This document shows positions 1 through 6,812 of a DNA stretch of 23,146 nucleotides, piece by piece; positions within the stretch are counted from its first letter, which is position 1, and every line of letters begins with the position of its first letter. Location of the stretch: contig NZ_QRLV01000009.1 of the NCBI RefSeq assembly GCF_003472385.1, forward strand, positions 81,096-104,241, written 5' to 3'. The translations under genes were made by a program, and so were the position numbers. The notes under the pieces were generated by a model. That model worked only from the letters and a program-made list of their open reading frames with translations. It did not search any database and was not told the origin of the DNA. This DNA is from Sutterella sp. AM11-39. Lineage in GTDB: Bacteria > Pseudomonadota > Gammaproteobacteria > Burkholderiales > Burkholderiaceae_F.

Positions 1-669
1 TGATAAAGCTCTGAGAGCCGTGTTGGTGCAGGGAGCCCATGCAGTGGCCAGGTTGAAATGCCGGACAGACTGGGTGAAAAACATTTTGGCAAAGAAACCC
101 AAGAAGGTGGCAATGGTTGCCATCGCCAACCGCATGGCACGCCAGTGCTGGGCGGTGGCAAGCAAGAGACAGGATTGGAGAAGGATGCCCGTGACGGCAG
201 CATAGGAGAAAGACGAAATGCTCGCCGTGATTGATCCAAGCTCAATGATGTAAAAACTGGTTACGCCGGCCTCTGCTAAACCTGTGGGAGATTTGACGTA
301 TTTTTGCGTCGCGAGCAAACAAAGGAGCAGAGGTCCGGATCCCCATCATGGCCACGTCAGAAGTGCCGCATTCGCTGATGCGGTCATGACGATAAAAAGG
401 TCGAATAAGAACGTTCAACACTTTCTTCAGTTGATCACGTAACGAACTTTGAGACGGTTGACGACGTCGGGCACCACGAACAGACAGTAAGTTCAGCTCG
501 GTTAGTAAAAGTTTTTGCCAATGCACCCACGCACTGGCAAGGGCTTTTGCGCCCCGACAAAAGAAGTCAGGCAGGTTTCGGCAACTTGATAGCAAACCAA
601 ACCGAGAGATGAGGCAACACGCCGCTGCACCTTATTCCACGGGCGTTTCCACGCACGATGAATCGCCAT
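1..669 (-). pseudogene. Multi-span membrane protein, frame broken twice, runs off left edge
   Basis: I do not recognise the family. Three minus-strand open segments join into one protein-like product. Segment A starts at ATG 669 with Shine-Dalgarno AAGG 7 nt upstream and stops at 499. Segment B covers roughly 595-242 in another frame. Segment C is open from 345 through position 1, in the same frame as A. A one-base loss near the A-run at 545-548 and a one-base gain near the G-run at 341-344 (minus-strand sense) would restore a continuous frame of about 220 codons. The N-terminal part is basic. The C-terminal part has at least three hydrophobic spans, for example around FYIIELGSITASISSFSYAA and LRLAMA-like stretches followed by GFFAKMFF. 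Promoter-like sequence lies just upstream. It may be a true pseudogene or carry two sequence errors. Position 1 is inside the frame, so the C-terminus is missing. Confidence 0.45.
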
Positions 670-712
670 TGGGCGGCCTTAATCGCACTATCGTTGGATG
701 CTTTGTCGTCGG

Positions 713-741
713 ATAAGAAAATGGAGTTTGATTTAAGTCAA
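713..741 (-). promoter_or_regulatory. Candidate sigma-70 promoter for the left-edge membrane gene
   Basis: Read on the minus strand, TTGACT (741-736; 5 of 6 to the -35 consensus) is followed by a 17-nt spacer and TCTTAT (718-713; 4 of 6 to the -10). Transcription would start near 706, about 37 nt before the ATG at 669, which itself has an AAGG Shine-Dalgarno site. The geometry is good. The call rests on sequence match only. Confidence 0.45.
728..741. promoter_or_regulatory. FNR/CRP-family-like palindrome
   Basis: On the plus strand the site reads TTGATTTAAGTCAA, matching 9 of 10 bases of the FNR/ANR consensus TTGAT-N4-ATCAA. It overlaps the -35 of the minus-strand promoter, with its centre about 28 nt upstream of the predicted start. 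At that position a bound regulator would more likely repress than act as a class II activator. No FNR gene is in the window, so control by oxygen is inferred from the motif alone. Confidence 0.4.
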
Positions 742-780
742 GGAGGTGCGTTTCCTGCTATTGACTCCTGAGGACATAAG

Positions 781-809
781 GAAAGGCCGCTTGTGTTCAG
801 CGGCCTTTC
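781..809 (-). terminator. Terminator after zapA
   Basis: A perfect 10-bp inverted repeat GAAAGGCCGC / GCGGCCTTTC with a 9-nt loop lies about 30 nt past the zapA stop. On the minus strand the 3' arm runs into a pyrimidine-rich CCTTTCCTTAT stretch, as expected of a rho-independent terminator. On the plus strand it is followed by GGGG, so minus-strand use is favoured. Confidence 0.75.
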
Positions 810-839
810 GGGGAACATTTACACAAAAGCTGGGAAAAA

Positions 840-1136
840 TCAACTTTCGAGTGCGGGATCCAGAGCTTCATCGCACTTCATGCGAAGCGCGGCAACACGC
901 GAAACGGTTGCTTCATCGACGGGGACCTGACCGAGACGACCGGTAATGGAGTCAAAAGCGATCTGCAACGACGCCATCACGGCAACGCGTTCAGGGGTTA
1001 GCGAACGATTGGCCGAGCGTACTTGAGATGCACGCGTATTGAGGATTTCGGCGGCGCTACGTAGATTCTCAACGTCCTCCTCAGAAACCTCGAAAGGATA
1101 CTCGCGATCCAAGATGGTGAGTTTGATGCGTGGCAT
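840..1136 (-). CDS. zapA: Cell division protein ZapA
   Basis: A 98-residue FtsZ-ring-associated protein acting in the cytoplasm, where ZapA dimers or tetramers bundle FtsZ filaments. The N-terminal half fits the compact ZapA domain (I-x-ILDREYPFEVSEEDVENL, then LRSAAEILNTRA). The C-terminal half is a long helix (AVMASLQIAFD...) expected to form the coiled coil used for tetramer formation. Length is typical of the family. The ATG has a GGAG Shine-Dalgarno site about 9 nt upstream. It lies 38 nt after the small coiled-coil gene, in the order usual for beta- and gammaproteobacteria, and is followed by a strong terminator, so it ends its operon. Confidence 0.88.
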   Translation of the reverse strand: MPRIKLTILDREYPFEVSEEDVENLRSAAEILNTRASQVRSANRSLTPERVAVMASLQIAFDSITGRLGQVPVDEATVSRVAALRMKCDEALDPALES

Positions 1137-1174
1137 GCTTTATGACTCCGATTTTCTACCCGACAATGTTCCGA

Positions 1175-1393
1175 TTAAGCAGAGGGCTGTTCCGTCTGCT
1201 GGTCGGCCGTCAGAGAGACGATCAGCGAATCGATACGGCTGCGTACGGCGGCAGCTTCTTCCTCGAGCAGTTCGACGGCGGCGGTCTTGTCTGCAAGCTG
1301 AGCCTTGAGGGCTACGTTTTCAGCCTTCATTTCATTGTAGGCCTGCACAAGGCGGGCGACGGAAGATTCAAGTTTGTCAAGCTGGTCGTTCAT
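1175..1393 (-). CDS. Small ZapB-like coiled-coil protein upstream of zapA
   Basis: A 72-residue soluble protein predicted to be almost wholly helical. Hydrophobic residues recur in heptads from LDKLESSVARLVQAYNEM through LKAQLADKTAAVELLEEE to SRIDSLIVSL, ending in a short polar tail. This matches the small conserved family (described as TIGR02449) often encoded directly before zapA, and resembles ZapB in size and fold, so a role near the division ring is likely but inferred. The start ATG has GAGG 7 nt upstream. It probably shares a transcript with zapA 38 nt downstream. About 114 nt separate it from dapB. Confidence 0.72.
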   Translation of the reverse strand: MNDQLDKLESSVARLVQAYNEMKAENVALKAQLADKTAAVELLEEEAAAVRSRIDSLIVSLTADQQTEQPSA

Positions 1394-1507
1394 TTGTTAC
1401 CTCGTTAGAGCACGCGCAGTGTTTATTGCGCACCTAGGAAAAGTTTGCCTGCGAATTTTGCCACTCAACGCGTTTGTCTGCGCGGCTTTTTACGCGGAAA
1501 AACAAAT

Positions 1508-2299
1508 TCAGTTGAATCCGAGTACGTCGGACATAGAAAAAAGTCCGTTGGGTTTGTCTTTCAGGAAGCGCGCAGCTGTTACGGCACCTTGTGCGTAGCC
1601 TGCACGCGAACCCGATTTATGGCTGATCTCAATGAGTTCACCGGGGCCGGCAAAAATCACGGTATGGTCACCGACAACGTCCCCGCCGCGCAGGGCAGCA
1701 AAGCCGATGGCTCCATCGGGACGTTCACCGGTATGTCCTTCTCGACTGAGAACTGCAACCGAATCGAAATCAACGCCGCGTCCCTGTGCCACACGTCGCC
1801 CCATTTCAAGAGCCGTGCCGGAAGGCGCATCCACCTTGTGTTTGTGGTGCATTTCAACGATTTCACAGTCGTATTGCGAGAGCAAGGCGCCCGCAATTTC
1901 CAAAAGCTTCAAAACGGAATTGACACCGACGCTCATGTTGGGCGCGAATACGACGGGAACAGACTTGGCTGCTTCAGCAATTCTCTCTTTGCCTTGCGTG
2001 TCAAAGCCGGTCGTGCCGATCACGACGCCGATATTGTGAGTAATGCAGAATGGCAGATAGGCAAGCGTAGCCTGGGGACGCGTAAAGTCGATCAAAACAT
2101 CGGCTTTGGCAAGGTCCTGAACGTTGTCCGAAATCAAAATCCCGGTCGTTTTGCCGATTGCCGCACCGGCATCCGTGCCGATTTTGGGAACTCCGGGAGC
2201 TGTGACGGCAGCTGCGAGTTCAAGGTCATCGCTATAGAGAACGGCCTCAATGATGAGCTTGCCCATGCGACCGGTTGCGCCGGAAACAGCGATTTTCAC
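1508..2299 (-). CDS. dapB: 4-hydroxy-tetrahydrodipicolinate reductase
   Basis: A cytoplasmic enzyme of the lysine and meso-diaminopimelate pathway. It reduces the DapA product to tetrahydrodipicolinate using NAD(P)H, feeding both lysine and peptidoglycan. The 263 residues carry the Rossmann motif GATGRMG (7-13), GTTG (95-98) and the DapB signature from E149 to A164 with H151, H152, K155 and DAPSGTA. Start is GTG with AAGGAG 7 nt upstream. That Shine-Dalgarno site overlaps the bamE stop region, and the gap is 11 nt, so the two are very likely co-transcribed. Length and motifs are normal for the family. Confidence 0.95.
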   Translation of the reverse strand: MKIAVSGATGRMGKLIIEAVLYSDDLELAAAVTAPGVPKIGTDAGAAIGKTTGILISDNVQDLAKADVLIDFTRPQATLAYLPFCITHNIGVVIGTTGFDTQGKERIAEAAKSVPVVFAPNMSVGVNSVLKLLEIAGALLSQYDCEIVEMHHKHKVDAPSGTALEMGRRVAQGRGVDFDSVAVLSREGHTGERPDGAIGFAALRGGDVVGDHTVIFAGPGELIEISHKSGSRAGYAQGAVTAARFLKDKPNGLFSMSDVLGFN

Positions 2300-2310
2300 G
2301 GTTTGACTCC

Positions 2311-2727
2311 TTACTGATCTTCAGGACGCACGAGAGGCGTCGGAGCGAAGTCCGTTTCGCGGCCGAGAATCATTTCGTCAGCCTGCTTTTCGGTTGGAAC
2401 GGGACCCGCTTCAATCTTGGTGAGGATGTCTTGTTCATCAAAGTAGAGCGTGACGCGGCGCATCTGAATGTCGCCGTAACGCGGGTTCAGATAGTAGGTG
2501 TAGTCCCAGCGATTACGGTGGAACTGACTTTCGATGAGCGGTTCCCCCATCAGAAAGAGAACTTGCTGACGAGCCATGCCGACCTGAAGCTGGTCAATCA
2601 TTTCCTTGGTGACCAAATTGCCTTGGTGGACATCGGTACGGTAGACGTAACTGTTGAAATTGCAGCCGGACAGCGCGATCAAACCGACGGCAAGAGGAGC
2701 GGTGATAAGAAGTGTGCGCAAGGACAT
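2311..2727 (-). CDS. bamE: Outer membrane assembly lipoprotein BamE (SmpA/OmlA)
   Basis: A 138-residue lipoprotein of the BAM complex, which folds beta-barrel proteins into the outer membrane. The chosen start gives a short signal peptide (MSLRTLLITAPLAVGLIALS) with lipobox LSGC and acylated C22. A further upstream in-frame start would bury this signal behind about 78 residues overlapping fur, and was rejected. The BamE core follows: QGN(L)VT near 36-40, VGMARQQVLFLMGEP, DYTYYLNP and the beta strands VTLYFDE. The tail is polar and proline-rich. It is transcribed divergently from fur, a pairing seen in many beta- and gammaproteobacteria, and leads into dapB. A good Shine-Dalgarno site is not obvious. 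Confidence 0.9.
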   Translation of the reverse strand: MSLRTLLITAPLAVGLIALSGCNFNSYVYRTDVHQGNLVTKEMIDQLQVGMARQQVLFLMGEPLIESQFHRNRWDYTYYLNPRYGDIQMRRVTLYFDEQDILTKIEAGPVPTEKQADEMILGRETDFAPTPLVRPEDQ

Positions 2728-2757
2728 GAGAAAAACAGTCGAGAAAACGCCTCGAAA

Positions 2758-2786
2758 TTCGTAAATTGAAAACTTCCCGTTATGAT
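2758..2786 (+). promoter_or_regulatory. Candidate fur promoter in the bamE-fur intergenic region
   Basis: TATGAT (2781-2786, 5 of 6 to the -10) lies 17 nt after a weak TTCGTA -35. The start would be near 2793, giving a leader of about 34 nt. The fur Shine-Dalgarno site GAGGA sits at 2816-2820. On the other strand the same bases read TATCAT and could serve as a -10 for bamE, so the divergent promoters may overlap. A convincing Fur box was not found. Confidence 0.35.
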
Positions 2787-2826
2787 AGCGAGTATCGGAT
2801 TGAAATGAGCCTCTTGAGGATAGCCA

Positions 2827-3300
2827 ATGAGCGTAAATAATGAACATGAGATGCTTGAGCCCGAACAGGAACTCAAAAATGTGGGGCTTAAAGCAACCGC
2901 GCCGCGCATGCGCATTCTGGAGCTTTTCCAAAAAGCTCAGGAAGCTGGAGCTGTGCGACACTTGACTGCAGAAGACATCTACAAGCAGCTAGTTGCAGAG
3001 AACATCGAGGTGGGTTTGGCTACCGTTTATCGCGTTCTAACCCAGTTCGAAGCGGCAGGTCTCATCGTTCGCCACTATTTCGGCAATGACCGCGCTAGCT
3101 ATGAGATGGATGACGGGGCGCATCACGATCACATTGTTTGCACCCGTTGCGGCCGCGTCGAAGAGTTTGTTGACAAAGAAATCGAAAAGCGCCAGAAACA
3201 GATTGCCGTACGTCTTGGATTTGAACTTGAAGGGCACTCTCTTTCACTCTACGGCATTTGCGAAGATTGCCGCAAGAAAGAAAAAGTGCGTCGTAAGTAG
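2827..3300 (+). CDS. fur: Ferric uptake regulator Fur
   Basis: An iron-responsive repressor, 157 residues. The N-terminal winged helix includes LKATAPRMRILELF and the recognition-helix stretch VGLATVYRVLTQFEAAGL (62-79). The C-terminal dimer and metal domain has HHDH (99-102), a CTRC pair (C105, C108) and a CEDC pair (C145, C148), the expected metal-binding set. There is a short N-terminal extension (about 15 residues) and a basic tail. GAGGA sits 6 nt before the ATG. It is a single-gene unit closed by the hairpin at 3329. Metal-bound Fur is expected to repress iron-uptake genes elsewhere; no such target is in this window. Confidence 0.95.
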   Translation: MSVNNEHEMLEPEQELKNVGLKATAPRMRILELFQKAQEAGAVRHLTAEDIYKQLVAENIEVGLATVYRVLTQFEAAGLIVRHYFGNDRASYEMDDGAHHDHIVCTRCGRVEEFVDKEIEKRQKQIAVRLGFELEGHSLSLYGICEDCRKKEKVRRK

Positions 3301-3328
3301 CCGCTTGTTTCTCAAGCCAAAGAAACAG

Positions 3329-3363
3329 CCGAGCTGGAGTGACCATTGCTCAAGCTCGGTTTT
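3329..3363 (+). terminator. Terminator after fur, possibly bidirectional with rfbB
   Basis: CCGAGCT (3329-3335) pairs with AGCTCGG (3353-3359) and is followed by TTTTCTCTTT. The loop can pair further (GAG with CTC). It lies between convergent fur and rfbB. On the minus strand the stem is followed by CTGTTTCTTT, a weaker T-tract, so it may also end the rfb transcript. Confidence 0.75.
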
Positions 3364-3382
3364 CTCTTTCAGGGACTATCAA

Positions 3383-4375
3383 CTATTGCAAGTACCACTG
3401 AACAGTCTGACGGATTCCTTGTTCAAAAGTGGTTTGCGAGGTCCAACCCAGTTCTTTCGAGATCTTGGAGGGATCAATCGCGTATCGGAAATCATGACCG
3501 GGACGATCATTCACGAAGCTGAGTAGTTCGTTATAGTCATGTCCGCTCCAGGGACGCAGTTCGTTGAGAACGTTGCAGACCGTGTCGACAATTTGCAGGT
3601 TGGTTCTCTCGTTGTGTCCTCCAACGTTATAGCTTTCACCGACTTTGCCTTTGTGAAAGATCAGGTCAATAGCTTGGCAGTGATCCCCTACCCACAGCCA
3701 GTCGCGAATGTTGAGTCCCTTACCGTAGACGGGAATGGGCTCATGAGCTAAACATTTGCGGATGATGGTAGGAATGAATTTTTCGCTGTGTTGCCAGGGG
3801 CCGTAATTGTTGGAACAGTTGGAAATCGTTGTGTTTAACCCATATGTGTGGGTGTAGGCACGAACCAACAAGTCAGAAGAGGCTTTACTGGCGGAATAAG
3901 GGCTGTTAGGCGCGTAAGGGGTTTCTTCCGTGAAGAAGCCTTCGGCACCAAGACTGCCGTATACCTCATCGGTTGAAATGTGGTGGAAACGAGCAGACTC
4001 CATGCAGTTGATTTCCTGCCAGTAGTTGAGGCACTCATTCAGAAGGTTAGCTGTCCCGTTGACATTTGTTTCCACGAAAATCAACGGATTTGCGATTGAG
4101 TTGTCAACATGACTTTCAGCGGCAAAGTGGATGACACCGGTAATGGCGTACTGACGTAACAGCTGTCGGATCAGCGCCGCATCGCAAATATTGCCCCGGA
4201 CGGGAACGACATTGTCCATTTGAGCTTGCAACTCGAAAACAGCAGAGTGGGCTGCATAGGTGAGAGCGTCCAGATCAATGATTCGGTAGTGGGGATAGGA
4301 TTTGGCAAAATGGCTGACAAAATTGGCGCCGATAAAGCCCGCACCACCGGTTACAAGGATAGATTTTTCAAACAT
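3383..4375 (-). CDS. rfbB: dTDP-glucose 4,6-dehydratase
   Basis: Second enzyme of dTDP-L-rhamnose synthesis: it converts dTDP-glucose to dTDP-4-keto-6-deoxyglucose using tightly bound NAD+. The extended SDR fold shows GGAGFIG (10-16), the catalytic STDEVYG (T135, D136, E137) and the Y160-x3-K164 pair in SPYSASK, plus SNCSNNYGPWQ and LNIRDWLWVGDH. The start at 4375 gives 330 residues, slightly shorter than the roughly 350 usual for RmlB. Alternative in-frame starts at 4390 and 4438 would add 5 or 21 residues and overlap rfbD. Start 4375 lies 7 nt after the rfbD stop, so translation is probably coupled. It is last in the rfb operon. Confidence 0.93.
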   Translation of the reverse strand: MFEKSILVTGGAGFIGANFVSHFAKSYPHYRIIDLDALTYAAHSAVFELQAQMDNVVPVRGNICDAALIRQLLRQYAITGVIHFAAESHVDNSIANPLIFVETNVNGTANLLNECLNYWQEINCMESARFHHISTDEVYGSLGAEGFFTEETPYAPNSPYSASKASSDLLVRAYTHTYGLNTTISNCSNNYGPWQHSEKFIPTIIRKCLAHEPIPVYGKGLNIRDWLWVGDHCQAIDLIFHKGKVGESYNVGGHNERTNLQIVDTVCNVLNELRPWSGHDYNELLSFVNDRPGHDFRYAIDPSKISKELGWTSQTTFEQGIRQTVQWYLQ

Positions 4376-4382
4376 CAATTTG

Positions 4383-5210
4383 TTACTCATCGCTAAGAGC
4401 ATCAAGCCAGAAACGAGGCTTGACTCCGTAGGGTTCAAGAGACTTCAGGGAAAGTACGCTGTAAGCAGGACGTACGGCTTTTGCCGGATAGTCTGCAGTG
4501 GTGATGGGAATAACAGAGCAGGAACTGCCTGTTGTTTTCACAATTTCGCAAGCGAAGTCATACCAAGAGCATTGTCCAGCATTGGTAAAGTGGACAATAT
4601 GCATCGGTTGTTTGTGCGAGCCTTGCTTGTAGAGAGAGAGCAAGGCCAGAGCAAGATCTTCGACCCTTGTTGGAGCACCGGTTTGATCGCTGACCACTCG
4701 TAAGGAATCGCGCTCCGAAGCAAGTTTCGAAATCGTATTAAAGAAGTTGCGTGACTCAGCGGCTTTGGAGTAGACCCAAGCGGTGCGAATAATGGCCCCG
4801 TTGAATTGCCCTTCCAAAAGAGAGACTTCCCCGGCGCGTTTACTCAAGCCATAGACGGATAACGGTCGTGTGAGGTCATTCGTTTCGTAAGGGGAAACCG
4901 CTGTACCGTCAAACACGTAATCCGTAGAAACATGAATAATCGGCACTCCGGTGGAGGCTAACACCCATGGACCGAATGCATTGACGGTGTAGGCATTGGC
5001 AACGTCAGTTTCTGCTGCATCAACGGCCGTATAAGCCGCGCAGTTAATGATGCAGTTGAACTTTTGTTCGGAAACAAGTCTGTTTACGCTTGACGCACAA
5101 GTGATATCAAGTTCGGATTTGGTGACAGGATAAAACGGAATGCCTTGACGCAGGCACTGTTCAACAACTGCTTTTCCTAATTGTCCGTTTGCTCCAGTGA
5201 TGAGCAGCAT
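4383..5210 (-). CDS. rfbD: dTDP-4-dehydrorhamnose reductase
   Basis: Final enzyme of the dTDP-L-rhamnose pathway, using NAD(P)H to reduce dTDP-4-keto-rhamnose. The 275 residues show the nucleotide motif GANGQLG (6-12), INCAAYTAVD (55-64), HVSTDYVFDG (93-102) and the active-site Y120-x3-K124. The helix between NAFGP and IIHVSTDY looks four to five residues shorter than in common RmlD proteins, going straight from WVLA to STGVP; this is a comparison from memory. It starts 6 nt after rfbC ends and stops 7 nt before rfbB starts, so it lies in a tight operon. Confidence 0.93.
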   Translation of the reverse strand: MLLITGANGQLGKAVVEQCLRQGIPFYPVTKSELDITCASSVNRLVSEQKFNCIINCAAYTAVDAAETDVANAYTVNAFGPWVLASTGVPIIHVSTDYVFDGTAVSPYETNDLTRPLSVYGLSKRAGEVSLLEGQFNGAIIRTAWVYSKAAESRNFFNTISKLASERDSLRVVSDQTGAPTRVEDLALALLSLYKQGSHKQPMHIVHFTNAGQCSWYDFACEIVKTTGSSCSVIPITTADYPAKAVRPAYSVLSLKSLEPYGVKPRFWLDALSDE

Positions 5211-5216
5211 GATCGG

Positions 5217-5783
5217 CTACTCCTCAAATCGGAACATGGGGGAACTGCAGTACGTTTCCCAAGATGCGGCAGAAAGGTCTTTATCGGAGAATCGGCAAAC
5301 CTCTCGAGGAAGCTGCCAATCAATGCCAAGAGACTCGTCAAGAGCGAAGATAGAGCCTTCACTTTGCGGAGCGTAGAAGTTGTCGCACTTGTACGCAAAG
5401 TGTGCGGTGTCTGACAGAACAGCGAAACCGTGTGCAAACCCACGGGGGACAAACAGCTGGCGCTTGTTTTCAGCAGAAAGCTCAACAGCCACGTGTTTGC
5501 CAAATGTTGGGGAACCTGCGCGGATGTCAACAGCTACATCCAACACTCGACCAGCTAAAACACGAACAAGCTTTGCTTGAGCAAATTCGCCTTTTTGGAA
5601 GTGAAGCCCCCTGAGTACGCCATAGCAAGAAAAAGATTCGTTGTCTTGGACAAAATTCGCACAAATGCCAAGTCCCGAAAACACTTTGGCATTGTATGAC
5701 TCATAGAACCAACCGCGGGAATCTCCAAACACACGGGGCGCCAGCACGAACACGCCGGGGATTGCTGTTTCTTTTTTTTCCAT
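5217..5783 (-). CDS. rfbC: dTDP-4-dehydrorhamnose 3,5-epimerase
   Basis: Third step in dTDP-L-rhamnose synthesis: a cofactor-free double epimerisation at C3 and C5 by a dimeric cupin. The 188-residue length is normal. Visible family motifs are DSRGWFYE (21-28), FVQDNESFS, RGLHFQ with the catalytic-type H61, K71, VLDVAVDIRAGSPTFG (80-95), FVPRGFAHGF with H118, and YKCDNFY (131-137). It starts 12 nt after the rfbA stop. Together with its three neighbours it gives a complete pathway from glucose-1-phosphate, so dTDP-rhamnose is available for O-antigen or core sugar addition. Confidence 0.94.
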   Translation of the reverse strand: MEKKETAIPGVFVLAPRVFGDSRGWFYESYNAKVFSGLGICANFVQDNESFSCYGVLRGLHFQKGEFAQAKLVRVLAGRVLDVAVDIRAGSPTFGKHVAVELSAENKRQLFVPRGFAHGFAVLSDTAHFAYKCDNFYAPQSEGSIFALDESLGIDWQLPREVCRFSDKDLSAASWETYCSSPMFRFEE

Positions 5784-5795
5784 GAAAGAACTCCG

Positions 5796-6674
5796 TTAGG
5801 CATCTCGGCCAAAGGCTAACTGACGCAGTTTTTCTCGATAGGGAGTACCAGGCTTCAGTGAAGTGACAAGAGCCTCAAAGCTTGTCTCGCTAATCAACCC
5901 GCGTCGTAATGCCAACACTTCAAGATAGCCGACAGGATTGCCGTGCTCACGGATTTCATGTTCAACTTCTACCGAGGCTTGAAGGAGAGAATCTGGGGTT
6001 CCCGCATCCAACCACAGGGACGACTCGGTCATGCGAAGCGCGTTGAGACGATTTTCCTGAAGGTAGATGTTATTGAGGTCGGTGATTTCCAACTCGCCTC
6101 GTGCAGAGGGTTTTAACTGGCGAGCTTTGTCCAGAACGTCCGCGGGATAAAAGTACAGACCCACAGAAGCCAGATTTGAGGTTGGAGTACAGGGTTTCTC
6201 TTCAAGCTTTACTACTCGCCCCTTCTCATCGCAATTCGCAACGCCGAATCGCTCGGGATCTTGCACCTGACAGAGCAAAATTGCGGCAGTATCGAGAGGT
6301 TCCTGAACAAACCGGCGCAATTGCAATAGCTCTTCACGAAGAATGAAGATGTTGTCGCCGAGAATCAAGCAAACAGGCTCATCAATGAAATCATCAGCGA
6401 TTAGGAAACACTCCGCAATTCCATTCGGAGCAGACTGAATCCGGTAAGTGATGGTAAGACCGAATTGATTACCATCTCCGAACAAAGCTTCAATATTGGG
6501 AAGGTCTCGAGGCGTTGAAATGATAAGAACTTCCTTAATCCCGAGATCCATCAGTGTCGCCAATGGGTAGTACACCATGGGCTTGTCATATACTGGGAGG
6601 AGCTGCTTGGAGGTTGTATTCGTGAGTGGGGCGAGACGACTGCCGCTGCCACCGGCTAAAACGATACCTTTCAT
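5796..6674 (-). CDS. rfbA: Glucose-1-phosphate thymidylyltransferase
   Basis: First enzyme of the dTDP-rhamnose branch, joining dTTP and glucose-1-phosphate to dTDP-glucose with release of pyrophosphate. The 292 residues match the RmlA length. Motifs are the N-terminal LAGGSGSRLAPLT with downstream K in SKQLLPVYDKPM, LILGDNIF (metal-binding Asp), VVKLEEKP, VGLYFYP, RGELEITDLN and WLDAGTPDSLL. The usual SPDGLAQAF stretch is changed to APNGIAECF, a mild divergence. It is first in the operon, with a -10 TATACT about 43 nt upstream and a modest GAGCG Shine-Dalgarno site. Confidence 0.95.
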   Translation of the reverse strand: MKGIVLAGGSGSRLAPLTNTTSKQLLPVYDKPMVYYPLATLMDLGIKEVLIISTPRDLPNIEALFGDGNQFGLTITYRIQSAPNGIAECFLIADDFIDEPVCLILGDNIFILREELLQLRRFVQEPLDTAAILLCQVQDPERFGVANCDEKGRVVKLEEKPCTPTSNLASVGLYFYPADVLDKARQLKPSARGELEITDLNNIYLQENRLNALRMTESSLWLDAGTPDSLLQASVEVEHEIREHGNPVGYLEVLALRRGLISETSFEALVTSLKPGTPYREKLRQLAFGRDA

Positions 6675-6716
6675 TTCGACGCTCGTTTAAAAGCTTATTG
6701 AGGAAGTTTGCACACA

Positions 6717-6722
6717 AGTATA
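6717..6722 (-). promoter_or_regulatory. Candidate -10 of the rfb operon promoter
   Basis: TATACT (5 of 6 to consensus) on the minus strand, about 43 nt before the rfbA ATG. No good -35 lies 16-18 nt upstream, where the fabI terminator T-tract and other T-rich sequence sit. An activator or an unusual promoter may be needed. Confidence 0.35.
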
Positions 6723-6746
6723 TGAATGCGCACAAAAAAGAGATAG

Positions 6747-6782
6747 AAAAAAGGTGTTGCATGAAGATGCTCACACAACACC
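6747..6782 (-). terminator. Intrinsic terminator after fabI
   Basis: On the minus strand GGTGTTG (6782-6776) pairs with CAACACC (6759-6753), followed directly by TTTTTT. An inner GCAT/ATGC pairing can extend the stem. It starts about 30 nt after the fabI stop and separates mltD-fabI from the rfb operon that runs in the same direction. Confidence 0.88.
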
Positions 6783-6812
6783 CTGATCCTGTTTCAAATT
6801 CTAGAGGGATTC

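Noticed and set aside
511..554. Paired hairpins (TTGCCA...TGGCAA and GGGC...GCCC)
   Set aside because: They fall within the broken membrane gene and have imperfect stems. They are recorded but not convincing as a separate RNA element.
520..780. Possible 6S RNA (ssrS) downstream of zapA
   Set aside because: The location is the usual one in many proteobacteria, and a promoter is present. I could not form the long hairpin with a central bulge or see the usual conserved blocks, and the bases read well as protein instead. A covariance-model search would settle it.
1445..2317. A 290-residue open frame on the plus strand
   Set aside because: It is wholly antisense to dapB, whose motifs are complete, and its translation shows no family motif. 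It arises from codon bias in the opposite strand.
2787..2826. Fur box in the bamE-fur gap
   Set aside because: A GATA-gcgag-TATC inverted repeat exists at 2784-2796, but it does not match the 19-bp Fur consensus well enough to call autoregulation.
2728..2961. Longer bamE start at 2961
   Set aside because: It would put 78 non-conserved residues ahead of a clear lipoprotein signal and overlap fur. The start at 2727 gives a proper signal peptide and lipobox.
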